A stretch of 64,000 bases of DNA from an uncultured Prevotellaceae bacterium (GCA_900318115.1 ONJJ01000003.1:1-64000), one strand, 5' to 3'; positions 45,881 to 54,948 are shown, counted from the first letter of the stretch. Program-made: numbers and translations. Notes: generated by a model not told the origin, from the letters alone.

Positions 45881-46333
45881 ATGAAAAAGATTCTTCTTTC
45901 TTCACTTCTGCTTGCAGCCATGGCCATGAGCCTGCAGGCACTGGAACCTCAGAAAACAAGTGTGAACGTTTCCACCCATCAATCTGGTGAGAAGGTTGCA
46001 GAAATCAAGTTCGACACCCTGACCCACGACTTCGGCTCATTCTCTGAGGCAGACCCTGTTGTTTCCTGCGAGTTCGGCTTCACGAATGTAGGCACTGCCC
46101 CCCTGGTTATTCATCAGGCAATTTCCAGCTGTGGTTGCACCGTTCCGGACTACACCAAGTCTCCCATCAAGCCCGGTGAGCGTGGTGCCATCAAGGTGAC
46201 TTACAACGGAAAAGGCAAGTTCCAAGGTCCCTTCCGCAAGGTAATAACCGTTCGTTCAAACGCAGCCGAGAACAGCAAGGTAAACCTCTTTATTCAGGGA
46301 ACGATGACCCCTGCCGAGGAGAAGAAAAACTAA
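45881..46333 (+). CDS. DUF1573 secreted protein
   Basis: 150 residues with signal peptide MKKILLSSLLLAAMAMSLQA. The DUF1573 domain (residues 45-145) is an Ig-like beta fold: DTLTHDFGSFSEADP, FGFTNVGTAPLVIHQA, SSCGCTVPDYTKSPIKPGER and VTYNGKGKFQGPFRKVITV. The conserved SSCGCT cysteines are present. Such proteins are numerous in Bacteroidetes and presumed periplasmic or surface-located; no enzymatic role is known. It is followed after 71 bases by the DUF2264 gene. Confidence 0.88.
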   Translation: MKKILLSSLLLAAMAMSLQALEPQKTSVNVSTHQSGEKVAEIKFDTLTHDFGSFSEADPVVSCEFGFTNVGTAPLVIHQAISSCGCTVPDYTKSPIKPGERGAIKVTYNGKGKFQGPFRKVITVRSNAAENSKVNLFIQGTMTPAEEKKN

Positions 46334-46404
46334 TCCACAGGAACGGCAAATAGTTTCTTGCGACGACATGTATTCGTGGAAACAGAAAAGTCAATAGCAG
46401 ACCG

Positions 46405-47730
46405 ATGAAACGTACATTATTACTTATTTCTGCGCTCTTGCTGACCATCGGCGTGGCTATGGCCGGAAGCAAGAAGAAGGTGCAGGCAGCAGAAAATCCG
46501 CTGGGCGACGGCCAGAGCGACCGCGCTTACTGGGTAGAGTTGGCCTACACGATGGCAGCACCCGTGCTGGAGAACATGGCCAATGGAACGCTGCAGCAAA
46601 ACATGAAGCTGGAGCTCTCGCCCACTTGGGATAACCGAGACAAAAAAGTGGCCTACATGGAATGCTTCGGCCGCCTGATGGCTGGTATTGCACCCTGGTT
46701 GACGCTCCCCGATGACGATACGCCCGAAGGACAGAAACGTAAGCAACTGCGCGAATGGGCTCTGAAGGCCTACAAAAACGCCGTGGATCCCGAGAGCCCC
46801 GACTACCTCGGATGGACGAGTGGCGGACAGACGTTGGTGGATGCCGCTTATGTCGTCGAGAGCTTGTTCCGTGGTTACAAAGCCCTTTGGGAGCCCCTCG
46901 ATTCGCTGACGAAGGCTCGCTATATCAAGGAACTGCAAGGCCTGCGCCGCTACGACCCGCCCTATACCAACTGGTTGCTGTTCGTGGGTATGGAGGAATC
47001 TTTCCTGATGTATGTCGGTGGCGGCTATGATGCCTTCCGCATCAAGATGGCTATGAGTAAGGCCGAGGAATGGTACGTCGGCGACGGCCTTTACTCGGAC
47101 GGACCCTCCTTCGCCTTCGACTACTACAATGCCTATGTCATCCAGCCGATGTACAGCGAGTGTCTGCAGATGGTGGCCGCCCGCCAGGGCAACAACAGCT
47201 ACCTCATCCGCTCGAAAGGCGACAAGCGCAATGGCGCCAAGAACCGTCTGGAGGTGGTGACGAAGCGTATGCAGAAGTATGGCGTCATTCTCGAGCGCTT
47301 CATCTCGCCCGAAGGAACCTTCCCTGTGGTCGGTCGTTCCATACCCTATCGTCTGGCTGTGCTGCAGCCGCTGGCTATGCTGGCATGGCAGAAGCAACTG
47401 CCTGAAGAACTGCATAATGGACAGGTGCGTGCGGGCATCACTGCCGTGATGAAACGTATGTTCGAAGGCAAAGGCAAGACGAACTTCACCGAGGATGGCT
47501 ATCTGACCATCGGTTTTGTAGGTTCTCATCCTAATGTTGCCGACTGGTACACCAACAACGGTTCCCTCTATATGACATCGCTGGCCTTTATGCCGCTGGG
47601 TCTTCCTGCCGACGATCCCTTCTGGACGGACGCTCCGGAGAAGTGGACATCAAAGAAAGCCTGGGAGGGCGACGACTTCCCGAAGGATCACAAGTGGGAT
47701 ATTAACCGCGAAATCCTTTATTGGGAATGA
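46405..47730 (+). CDS. DUF2264-family secreted protein, likely glycan-active
   Basis: 441 residues with a signal peptide (MKRTLLLISALLLTIGVAMA). The DUF2264 domain covers nearly all of the mature chain: YWVELAYTMAAPVLENMANG, ECFGRLMAGIAPWLTL, FLMYVGGGYDAFRIKMA, GLYSDGPSFAFDYYNAYVIQ and GSHPNVADWYTNNGSLY. The family has an (alpha/alpha)-barrel-like pattern and at least some members are glycoside hydrolases acting on uronic-acid-containing glycans. The substrate here is unknown. A strong terminator follows at 47825-47853. Confidence 0.85.
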   Translation: MKRTLLLISALLLTIGVAMAGSKKKVQAAENPLGDGQSDRAYWVELAYTMAAPVLENMANGTLQQNMKLELSPTWDNRDKKVAYMECFGRLMAGIAPWLTLPDDDTPEGQKRKQLREWALKAYKNAVDPESPDYLGWTSGGQTLVDAAYVVESLFRGYKALWEPLDSLTKARYIKELQGLRRYDPPYTNWLLFVGMEESFLMYVGGGYDAFRIKMAMSKAEEWYVGDGLYSDGPSFAFDYYNAYVIQPMYSECLQMVAARQGNNSYLIRSKGDKRNGAKNRLEVVTKRMQKYGVILERFISPEGTFPVVGRSIPYRLAVLQPLAMLAWQKQLPEELHNGQVRAGITAVMKRMFEGKGKTNFTEDGYLTIGFVGSHPNVADWYTNNGSLYMTSLAFMPLGLPADDPFWTDAPEKWTSKKAWEGDDFPKDHKWDINREILYWE

Positions 47731-47824
47731 TGAAACCCCAATCGGTCATTAGGCCTACAGTCCATATTTCCTATAGGCGTTTCAGTATGTTGGTGACCGA
47801 TTTGGATTAAGGGATATAAAGAGA

Positions 47825-47853
47825 AAAGGGGAGCACACGATGTGCTCCCCTTT
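47825..47853. terminator. strong bidirectional terminator
   Basis: AAAGGGGAGCACA (47825-47837) pairs perfectly with TGTGCTCCCCTTT (47841-47853) around CGA. It lies between convergent genes and has A and T runs on the two sides. Confidence 0.9.
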
Positions 47854-47872
47854 CTAGTCTTATAGCTGCCTG

Positions 47873-49504
47873 TCAGGGCTTGAGGTATCGGTCGCCAGTT
47901 TGCTGGACAATCGTACGTTTGAAGCGTTCTGGATAACCGGTGCGGATAAGGGGCACCTGGTCGCCACCGGCGGTTTTCTTGTACTCGCCGTTTTCCTCCG
48001 GCTTGATAGCCATGTCGTTGTACTTGACGATGATACGCTCGAAGAGTTGGCGCCAGCGATCCATCATGAGACCGGATGCACGGGAAGTGTAGTCTGTCAG
48101 GAAGCTTACGGCCTCGTCCTTTGTCATCTTCAGCGCGTCGGCGTCGGTCTGATGTTGCAGGGTCTCGAAGTCGGTGTCCAGCTGGTCACGAACATGGCGC
48201 AACTCGGGGAAGAGCTGGCAGTAGCGAGGATAGACAAAGTTGGAGAGGGCGTTGGCCAGCCAGTAGGCACTCTTCGCGGAGAAGGTGAAGGGACTGGCAG
48301 TCTTCTCAGCGTAGGGCTCAGGACAGATTCTGGAGCAGCAGTAAACAGGAGCGTAGGCAACCATATTGGCATCGTCGAAACCAACCCAGAGGACTCCGCC
48401 CACATGGGCAGGCAGCCATGAGCGAAGCTGGGCGAGGTAGGTGACTGCCGTCTGTTGGGTGGAGATAGGTCGTTCGTTGAAGTACTTCTTGCCATCGACC
48501 TCAAAGAAGAGTGGGGTGGGGCGATAAGGGGCTTCGTAGGGACCTGCACCTACGTCGGAAGTCATGTCCATAGGCGTTCCTTCATAGTGGTCGCGCATGG
48601 CCTGCTTGAGTGCGTTCAGGCTCACGAGGGTGTCGGGCTTTATGCACCACGGCATCTCTTCCGTGTTCTCTTCGATGCCCATGGCGTATGGCAGGTACTT
48701 GTCCATTCCGGCGCAGAAGCGGTTGAAGAACGTCCAGACACGAGCTTCGCAGATACGGCGCGCGCTGAAATCGTTGGGGGCGTAGGCGTCGCGGAACGAG
48801 AAGTCGGCGTCCTTTCCGCTGAAGTAGCCTTTCTCGCGTGCAAAGCTGATGACATCCTTTGAGTAGAGGCAGTTCTGAGGATCTTTCAGGGGGAAGCGGG
48901 TGATGCGTGCCTGATTGGCGTGCCCCGTGATGCAATCGTCTGGCAGACGGCGGGCAACCCACACGGCGCCTTTGCGCCCTGGGCCCTTGCCTATCATCTC
49001 CAGGACCCATACCTCGTTGGGGTCGGCAAGTGTGATGCTCTCGCCCTCACTGCGGTAGCCGTAGGTTTCTACGAGTTTGGTCCATACGTCGATAGCTTCG
49101 CGAGCTGTACGGGCGCGCTGGAGCGTGACGTACATCAGCGATCCGTAGTCGAAGAGTCCGGTGGTATCGACCAGTTCCTCACGACCTCCAAAGGTCGTCT
49201 CCATGATAGCGAGCTGGTGCTCGTTGATCTGTCCGATGACGTTGTAGGTGTGGGGCACTTCGGGAATCTCGCCGAGGTAGTTGCTCGTCTCGTAGTCATA
49301 GAGGCTGCGAGTCTCGCCCGCCTTGTGGTCGGAGGCTGGATAGAAAAAGAGGTAACCGTAGGAGCCGTAGGAATCGGCGCTGTAGGTGATCATGACAGAG
49401 CCGTCGGCCGAAGCCTTCTTGCCCACGATGAGGTTCGTACAGGCAAAGCCCGCGATGCCCATGGCAAAGGCAAGGAGGCTGGTAGTAATACGTTTGCTAT
49501 TCAT
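47873..49504 (-). CDS. C69-family dipeptidase (secernin/PepD-like)
   Basis: 543 residues from the ATG at 49504; an ATG four codons earlier (49516) is also possible. After a signal-like stretch comes ACTNLIVGKKASADGSV, in which Cys22 would become the N-terminal nucleophile of the Ntn-hydrolase fold after processing, the hallmark of peptidase family C69. Further family features are INEHQLAIMETTFGGR, ARTAREAIDVWTKLVETYGY and LADPNEVWVLEMIG. It should cleave dipeptides or N-terminal residues in the periplasm. The helical secreted protein gene lies 34 bases upstream on the same strand. Confidence 0.88.
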   Translation of the reverse strand: MNSKRITTSLLAFAMGIAGFACTNLIVGKKASADGSVMITYSADSYGSYGYLFFYPASDHKAGETRSLYDYETSNYLGEIPEVPHTYNVIGQINEHQLAIMETTFGGREELVDTTGLFDYGSLMYVTLQRARTAREAIDVWTKLVETYGYRSEGESITLADPNEVWVLEMIGKGPGRKGAVWVARRLPDDCITGHANQARITRFPLKDPQNCLYSKDVISFAREKGYFSGKDADFSFRDAYAPNDFSARRICEARVWTFFNRFCAGMDKYLPYAMGIEENTEEMPWCIKPDTLVSLNALKQAMRDHYEGTPMDMTSDVGAGPYEAPYRPTPLFFEVDGKKYFNERPISTQQTAVTYLAQLRSWLPAHVGGVLWVGFDDANMVAYAPVYCCSRICPEPYAEKTASPFTFSAKSAYWLANALSNFVYPRYCQLFPELRHVRDQLDTDFETLQHQTDADALKMTKDEAVSFLTDYTSRASGLMMDRWRQLFERIIVKYNDMAIKPEENGEYKKTAGGDQVPLIRTGYPERFKRTIVQQTGDRYLKP

Positions 49505-49538
49505 TCTTTTGAGCATTCAACTTTCAATTCGCAACTTC

Positions 49539-49967
49539 TTATTCCTCGGTGTCAGTGCCCTCAATTTTGGACATCTTATCGTTGGCGAGGTCGAAGGCGT
49601 ACCACACTTTCTTCATCTTCAGCACCTTGGCGAATTCAGGGTAGTACTTCTTCTTGGCTGCCAGTTCCTTGGCCTCGGATTCGAGTTTGGCGTCCATCAG
49701 CTGCTTGGCTTGGTTGTCCGTGATCGTTCCGGCTTTCTCCGCAGCCTTGAACTTATCTTTGACATCGTCGTAGATGTCATTGGCAGCTTTACGCTCGGTG
49801 AGATAAGCCTTCAGCAGTGGAGCGAACTTGGCTTCTGTCTGCTTGTCAAGCCTCAGGTTCTTGAGCGTGTACTCGTAGCGCTTTTCCAGTTTGGACTTAG
49901 CGGACACAGTGGTGGCGGCATTCAGCGTGAAAACTGCCACGAGGAGAAGGGTGATGAGTCGTTTCAT
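49539..49967 (-). CDS. secreted helical protein, Spy/CpxP-like in outline
   Basis: 142 residues with a signal peptide (MKRLITLLLVAVFTLNAATT). The mature part is all-helical and rich in Lys, Glu and Ala, with a repeat-free pattern such as RLDKQTEAKFAPLLKAYLTE and DNQAKQLMDAKLESEAKELA. It resembles Spy/CpxP-type periplasmic chaperones only in length and helicity; I would not assign that function. It overlaps the end of the radical SAM gene by four bases, so the two are co-transcribed. Confidence 0.7.
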   Translation of the reverse strand: MKRLITLLLVAVFTLNAATTVSAKSKLEKRYEYTLKNLRLDKQTEAKFAPLLKAYLTERKAANDIYDDVKDKFKAAEKAGTITDNQAKQLMDAKLESEAKELAAKKKYYPEFAKVLKMKKVWYAFDLANDKMSKIEGTDTEE

Positions 49968-52117
49968 TTTCTTTTGGGTTTGTTTGGTGAATGATTGGGT
50001 TTATTTAAATTGTTTCTGTTCTGTAAATTCTGAGTCCTGTGCTCGCCACGTTCGTTGTGGGACTTGACGGCTCGTGTATCCGTGGCTCGGGTTCTGAAGC
50101 TTCGATCATCAAGTGTGCTTGAATCAAAGAGCCGAGCCAAGAGGTCGGGGCGACCTATCCGCCGGAGTTCTTGTTCGATGCGCCGTCGTTCCTCGGGGCG
50201 GTACCAGAAAAAGAACAAACGCTGTGCCTGCTTCTCGGCGGGGGTGCGAGCGCTGAAGACGGGGTGCATCGTGTCCGGGTCATAACCTGTTGCCCACATG
50301 GTCGTGGCGGTGGTCATCGGAGTGGGCGTGAAATCCTGCACCTGCTCCAACTGGAAATCCAACTGCTTGGTTTCAATGGCCAGAGCAGCCATATCTTCCT
50401 CCCGGCAACCCGGATGGGAACTGATAAAATAGGGGATGAGTTGTTGACGCAGGCCTGCCTGGCGGTTGATCTCATCGAAGCGCCGTTTGAAGGCATGAAA
50501 GAGGCGGAAGGAAGGCTTGCGCATGAGGTTCAGCACTACATCGGAAGTGTGTTCGGGGGCAACCTTCAGACGCCCGCTGACGTGGTGTAGAATGAGTTCC
50601 CTCGTGTAGTCAGAGGCGGCACGGTTGAGTGCTTCGTCCTTCCAGTCGTGGAGCAGCAGGTCGTAGCGCACACCACTGCCAATGAATGCACGCTTGATAC
50701 CAGGCACCTCGGCCACAGCTTTGTAGATATCGAGCAGTGGACGATGATCGCCGCAAAGGTTGGGACACACCTCCGGATGAATACACGACGGGCGGCGGCA
50801 CTTGCGGCAAGCTTTTTCATTCCTGCCTTTCATTCCATACATGTTTGCCGAAGGTCCTCCCAGATCAGAGAGGTTCCCCCGGAAGTCGGGCATGTGGGTG
50901 ATGGCCTCCACCTCGCGTAATATACTTTCTTTGGATCGACAGACAACAAACTTGCCCTGATGGGCCGATATGGTGCAGAAGGCGCAGCCGCCAAAGCAGC
51001 CTCGATGCATGTTCACCGAGAAACGAATCATCTCGTAGGCGGGAATACGCTTTCCCTTGTATTTGGGATGTGGCAGGCGGGTGTATGGGAGATCGAAGCT
51101 GTGGTCGATTTCCTCCGTTGTCATCGGCGGAAAGGGCGGATTGACGACCACCCACTGGCAACCTGTTTGCTGAATGAGCCGCTGAGCTTCGTAGCGGTTG
51201 CTCTGTTCCTCAATGAGGTGGAAGTCCTCAGCGAGGAGTCGCGGGTCGGCAAGACATTCCTCATAGGTGTGGAGGACGATATCATCGGGACGAATGCCGC
51301 CAGGGATGTCATCGACGGAGGAGTGAAGGGTGACGGTTTGGGGTATGGCAGCGGAAGGGGCTTCAGCGGAAGATATGCGCGATTCGGCGGACAAACTGCC
51401 GACAACAGAGCAAGGTGAGGAGGAGGATTTTTGAGAGGGGACAGAGGAGAGGATTTCGCGGAAGGCGGTGGAGGTCAGCTGGGTGTTGCCTGCCTCGTCG
51501 TAGGCGAGGGCGGGGTGGTAGCTGTCGAGTAGGGCGAGTGCACGGCGGGCAAGTTCCAGCGTAGGTTGTTCACCCATACCGTAGATGATGCAGTCGGCAG
51601 GGCTGTCGACAAGAATGCTGGGCCGGAAGCGCTCCTGCCAGTAGTCGTAGTGCATGAGACGTCGCATAGATGCCTCAATGCCTCCGAGCACTACGGGAAC
51701 GTCGGGGAACAGCTGCTTCAGGATTTGTGTATAGACGATGGTCGGGTACTCCGGGCGCAGGTCGTGGCGTCCGTCGGGGCTATAGGCATCCTCGCTGCGC
51801 AACCTGCGTGCGGCAGTATATTTGTTCACCATTGAATCCATGCAGCCAGGTGCCACTCCGAACCAAAGGCGGGGACGTCCCAATTTCTTGAAGTCGCGGT
51901 AATCCCCGTGCCAATCGGGTTGAGGGATGATGGCTACTCTCAACCCCTCGGCCTCCAACAGACGTCCGATGACCGCAGCCCCAAAGGATGGATGATCCAC
52001 ATAAGCATCGGCACTCAGCAGGATAACATCGGCTTGCTCCCAACCGCGAAGTTGCATTTCCTTGCGTGTGGTGGGGAGAAAATCGGTCAGAAGGGGCGTG
52101 GTCAAATTTGTAGGCAT
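49964..52117 (-). CDS. YgiQ-family radical SAM protein
   Basis: 717 residues from MPTNLTTPLLTDFLPTTRKE (ATG at 52117; the frame runs 14 codons further up). It has the YgiQ N-terminal domain (GWEQADVILLSADAYVDHPS, LWFGVAPGCMDSMVNKYT), a cobalamin-type region with VPVVLGGIEASMRRLMHYDY, and the radical SAM cluster motif CFGGCAFC, followed by a cysteine-rich CRKCRRPSCIHPEVCPNLC stretch that may bind a second Fe-S cluster. Its reaction is unknown. Around residues 225-265 a Ser/Ala-rich insertion (SSSSPCSVVGSLSAES) is encoded by what looks like the same hairpin repeat as in rimO. The C-terminus is a basic, Asn-rich tail. Confidence 0.88.
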   Translation of the reverse strand: MPTNLTTPLLTDFLPTTRKEMQLRGWEQADVILLSADAYVDHPSFGAAVIGRLLEAEGLRVAIIPQPDWHGDYRDFKKLGRPRLWFGVAPGCMDSMVNKYTAARRLRSEDAYSPDGRHDLRPEYPTIVYTQILKQLFPDVPVVLGGIEASMRRLMHYDYWQERFRPSILVDSPADCIIYGMGEQPTLELARRALALLDSYHPALAYDEAGNTQLTSTAFREILSSVPSQKSSSSPCSVVGSLSAESRISSAEAPSAAIPQTVTLHSSVDDIPGGIRPDDIVLHTYEECLADPRLLAEDFHLIEEQSNRYEAQRLIQQTGCQWVVVNPPFPPMTTEEIDHSFDLPYTRLPHPKYKGKRIPAYEMIRFSVNMHRGCFGGCAFCTISAHQGKFVVCRSKESILREVEAITHMPDFRGNLSDLGGPSANMYGMKGRNEKACRKCRRPSCIHPEVCPNLCGDHRPLLDIYKAVAEVPGIKRAFIGSGVRYDLLLHDWKDEALNRAASDYTRELILHHVSGRLKVAPEHTSDVVLNLMRKPSFRLFHAFKRRFDEINRQAGLRQQLIPYFISSHPGCREEDMAALAIETKQLDFQLEQVQDFTPTPMTTATTMWATGYDPDTMHPVFSARTPAEKQAQRLFFFWYRPEERRRIEQELRRIGRPDLLARLFDSSTLDDRSFRTRATDTRAVKSHNERGEHRTQNLQNRNNLNKPNHSPNKPKRK
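51361..51430 (+). repeat. probable decayed copy of the intragenic hairpin repeat
   Basis: Read on the strand of the gene (minus), CCGAATCGCGCATATCTTCCGC resembles the rimO element CCGCGCATATTTGCGCGG (shared CGCGCATAT), preceded by a GTCGGCAGTTTG flank and a CTCCTCCTC tract. The right stem arm no longer pairs. The similarity also shows in the protein (CSVVGSLSAESRISSAEAPS against rimO CSQASALGAAHICADSPS). Confidence 0.45.
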
Positions 52118-52158
52118 GTGTGGAATGGAGAGTGAAACACAGGAGGGCACAGTGGGCA

Positions 52159-53178
52159 CTAACGTTGAAGTATGCGGTCGAGGAGGTCTTTGTTAATGGC
52201 CAGAAGCTTGCGCTGCTGGGATTTGATATCAGAGGTGATTTGGTCGTATAGATCCTGGAAAATATGTAGCATCGGAGTTTGCGGTCGTTTTTCGGCTTCT
52301 CCGTTGACAACTACACGCAATCCCTTTGGAACCAGATGAATATCGATATCCGTTCCAGCTTCGGCTGGGTCGCCGTCGTAGTGGATGACTCCCGGCTGAG
52401 AGCGGTGGACATGCAAGGATCGGCACTGAAAGGTGCGTATCCGGGAGTTGGTGTCCAAGGTTTTAGTGAGCATTTGCATCACAATCTGCGGAGCCTCGAG
52501 GACGTTGAAGGGCTCCATAATCGTTACATCGAGCAAACCGTCGGACATCGAGGCTTGTGGAGCAATATAGAAGTTGTTGCCATACTGCGAGGCGTTACCG
52601 CAGGCGATGAGGAATGCTTTATAGTGCTCTTTCTGGCCGTCCAGTTCCAATTCGTAAGTTTCAGGTTCATAAGACAATCCTCCTCGAAGTGTGTTCTCGA
52701 TGTAGGTCAGGAGACCTCGTTTGCCGCTGTTGGCGAACTTCTCGCTGATGAAGGCATCGAATCCCATTCCGCAGGTGCAGAAGAAAGGATAGTTGTTGAT
52801 GACGCCGTAATCCAGCGATTTAATCTCACAGCGGGATAGTACCTGCAGGGCGCCGTCGGGGTTCATGGGTATCTGAATGTGGCGGGCCAATCCATTGCCG
52901 CTGCCCATAGGGATGATGGCCAGCGCCGTCTGGGTATGACACAAAGAGCGAGCCACCTCGTTCACAGTGCCGTCGCCGCCGATGGCTGCACACACATCAT
53001 AACCCTCCTCTGCAGCCTGCTGGGCAAGCTCGGCCGCATGACCCCGATGATCGGTCCATGCAACTTCCCAGACGAAGCGTTCTTCGGAGAGGAATTGGGG
53101 CAAAGACTCGATGAAGGGACGCTTGTCGTGGGTTCCCGAAATAGGATTTACGATGAAGAGTATTCTTGTCTTTTCCAT
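52159..53178 (-). CDS. diacylglycerol-kinase-like lipid kinase (YegS/BmrU)
   Basis: 339 residues from the ATG at 53178; upstream residues of the frame lie before the promoter boxes. The DAGK catalytic domain has ILFIVNPISGTHDKRPFIES, the GGDGTVNEVARSL glycine-rich ATP-binding motif, MGSGNGLARH and PMNPDGALQVL. It phosphorylates a lipid such as diacylglycerol, sphingosine or ceramide; which one cannot be told. The gene faces serine palmitoyltransferase across a divergent promoter region, which makes a sphingoid substrate worth considering. Confidence 0.88.
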   Translation of the reverse strand: MEKTRILFIVNPISGTHDKRPFIESLPQFLSEERFVWEVAWTDHRGHAAELAQQAAEEGYDVCAAIGGDGTVNEVARSLCHTQTALAIIPMGSGNGLARHIQIPMNPDGALQVLSRCEIKSLDYGVINNYPFFCTCGMGFDAFISEKFANSGKRGLLTYIENTLRGGLSYEPETYELELDGQKEHYKAFLIACGNASQYGNNFYIAPQASMSDGLLDVTIMEPFNVLEAPQIVMQMLTKTLDTNSRIRTFQCRSLHVHRSQPGVIHYDGDPAEAGTDIDIHLVPKGLRVVVNGEAEKRPQTPMLHIFQDLYDQITSDIKSQQRKLLAINKDLLDRILQR

Positions 53179-53188
53179 AAAAACGCCA

Positions 53189-53207
53189 CAAAGATAGTGC
53201 AAAGTTA
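53189..53207 (-). promoter_or_regulatory. two -7 boxes before the lipid kinase gene
   Basis: Minus strand TATCTTTG (53189-53196) and TAACTTTG (53200-53207), 11 bases apart. Either could serve; the nearer one would leave a leader of only a few bases to about ten. Confidence 0.55.
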
Positions 53208-53302
53208 GGGAATTGAACCAAGAAAACAGATAAAAATGGAAGAAATGAGCGTGGAAATAGAGATTTTATACCGAAAATAGCTCTTACTCCAAAATATTTG
53301 TG

Positions 53303-53310
53303 TACCTTTG
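53303..53310 (+). promoter_or_regulatory. -7 promoter box of serine palmitoyltransferase gene
   Basis: TACCTTTG followed by CG, about 45 bases before the ATG at 53356. No good -33 box is visible. Confidence 0.6.
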
Positions 53311-53355
53311 CGCCGCAAATTCTGAAAAAAGGAAAACATACACCTTATTTATAAT

Positions 53356-54546
53356 ATGGGAATATTACAAGACAGATTGGCTAAGTACGACCGCCCGCAA
53401 AAATACAAAAAGCTGGGTATCTATCCTTATTTCCGCGAAATCGAGGGTAAGCAAGGTACTGAAGTCATTATGGAAGGGCACCGTGTGCTCATGTTCGGTT
53501 CAAACGCCTATACAGGTCTCACGGGTGACGAGCGTGTCATCCAGGCCGGTATCAAGGCCATGGAGAAATATGGTAGCGGTTGTGCAGGATCACGCTTCCT
53601 GAACGGAACCTTGGATCTGCACGTGCAGTTGGAAAAAGAACTTGCCGAATTTGTGGGCAAGGACGAGGCAATGTGCTTTGCAACGGGTTTCACCGTGAAT
53701 AGTGGCGTTCTGGGAGTACTCACCGACCGCCATGACTATATCATCTGTGATGATCGTGACCACGCCAGCATCGTTGATGGTGTGCGCAATAGCTTCTCCC
53801 ATCGCCTGAAGTACAAGCACAATGATATGGAGGAACTCGAAGCCCTCCTTCAACGTTGCCCGGCCGATGTCGTGAAGCTCATCGTCGTCGATGGCGTTTT
53901 CTCGATGGAAGGTGACTTGGCACCTCTGCCTAAGATCATTGAACTGAAGAAGAAATACCCCGGAACGGCTGTGATGGTTGATGAAGCCCATGGACTTGGT
54001 GTCTTCGGACGTCAGGGACGTGGCGTATGCGACCACTTCGGACTCACGAAAGACGTGGATCTCATCATGGGAACGTTCTCCAAGAGCCTGGCCAGTATCG
54101 GTGGTTTCATTGCCGCTGACAGTAGCATAATCAACTATCTCCGTCATCACACCCGCACCTACATCTTCTCTGCCAGTTGCACACCTGCAGCCACAGCAGC
54201 TGCCCGCGAGGCCCTGCACATCATTCAGGAAGAGCCCGAACGTATCCAGAAGTTGTGGGATGTCACCAACTATGCCCTGAAGCGCTTCCGCGATGCAGGA
54301 TTTGAGATAGGCGAGACCGAGAGCCCCATCATTCCATTGTACGTGCGCGATGTGGACAAGACCTTTGCCGTGACCAAACTGGCGTTCGATGCCGGTGTGT
54401 TCATCAATCCCGTCATCCCCCCTGCCTGCGCTCCGCAGGATACTTTGGTGCGCTATGCGCTGATGGCCACCCACACAAAAGAGCAGGTCGATGAGTCCGT
54501 GGAAGCACTTTCAAAAGTCTTCCGTGAGCTCGAAATCATCAAATAA
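53356..54546 (+). CDS. spt: serine palmitoyltransferase
   Basis: 396 residues of the PLP-dependent alpha-oxoamine synthase family (SPT, KBL, BioF). The PLP lysine is Lys243 in GTFSKSLASIGGF, preceded by MVDEAHGLGVFGRQGRG (Asp and His cofactor contacts) and CAGSRFLNGTLDLH. The N-terminal GILQDRLAKYDRPQKYKKLG and overall match are those of Bacteroides SPT, which condenses serine with palmitoyl-CoA to start sphingolipid synthesis. 2-Amino-3-ketobutyrate CoA ligase is the main alternative. A divergent lipid kinase gene lies opposite. Confidence 0.88.
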   Translation: MGILQDRLAKYDRPQKYKKLGIYPYFREIEGKQGTEVIMEGHRVLMFGSNAYTGLTGDERVIQAGIKAMEKYGSGCAGSRFLNGTLDLHVQLEKELAEFVGKDEAMCFATGFTVNSGVLGVLTDRHDYIICDDRDHASIVDGVRNSFSHRLKYKHNDMEELEALLQRCPADVVKLIVVDGVFSMEGDLAPLPKIIELKKKYPGTAVMVDEAHGLGVFGRQGRGVCDHFGLTKDVDLIMGTFSKSLASIGGFIAADSSIINYLRHHTRTYIFSASCTPAATAAAREALHIIQEEPERIQKLWDVTNYALKRFRDAGFEIGETESPIIPLYVRDVDKTFAVTKLAFDAGVFINPVIPPACAPQDTLVRYALMATHTKEQVDESVEALSKVFRELEIIK

Positions 54547-54599
54547 AATGGCTTTTGAGCCAGAAAATGTAGTAGATTTGTGAAAAAATAGCCAAAAAG

Positions 54600-54631
54600 T
54601 TTGGCTGTTTCCAGAAAAGTCACTACCTTTG
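54600..54631 (+). promoter_or_regulatory. promoter of the tRNA-Lys pair
   Basis: TTTG at 54600-54603, a 20-base spacer, TACCTTTG at 54624-54631: an ideal Bacteroidetes promoter, about 55 bases before the first tRNA. Confidence 0.75.
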
Positions 54632-54689
54632 CACCCGCAAAACGGAAAGCACCTCCTCTGGCGATGCTTCCGAAGCCGAAACGAAAGTT

Positions 54690-54762
54690 GCGTCCTTAGC
54701 TCAGTTGGTAGAGCAATTGACTCTTAATCAATGGGTCCAGGGTTCGAGCCCCTGAGGGCGTA
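54690..54762 (+). tRNA. tRNA-Lys (CTT), copy 1
   Basis: 73 bases. Acceptor stem GCGTCCT/AGGGCGT with two G-T pairs, discriminator A, D arm GCTC-GAGC, anticodon arm ATTGA-CTCTTAA-TCAAT with anticodon CTT, T arm CAGGG-TTCGAGC-CCCTG. The CCA end is not encoded. Confidence 0.95.
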
Positions 54763-54790
54763 CTTTCAACAAGGCTGGAGCACAAAAGAT

Positions 54791-54863
54791 GCGTCCTTAG
54801 CTCAGTTGGTAGAGCAATTGACTCTTAATCAATGGGTCCAGGGTTCGAGCCCCTGAGGGCGTA
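54791..54863 (+). tRNA. tRNA-Lys (CTT), copy 2
   Basis: Identical in sequence to the copy at 54690-54762, 28 bases downstream, so it is a recent duplication or is kept identical by gene conversion. Both probably share the promoter at 54600-54631. Confidence 0.95.
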
Positions 54864-54948
54864 CAGAAGGAGACGACAACCGTCATTGGATGCCGTCTCT
54901 TTTGTTTTTCTACGAAGTAAAATACACCTTATTATATTATATAGAGTA

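Noticed and set aside
54832-54948. Upstream start of the acidic-tail protein inside tRNA-Lys copy 2
   Set aside because: The region encodes a complete tRNA; the ATG at 54949 follows an AT-rich leader.
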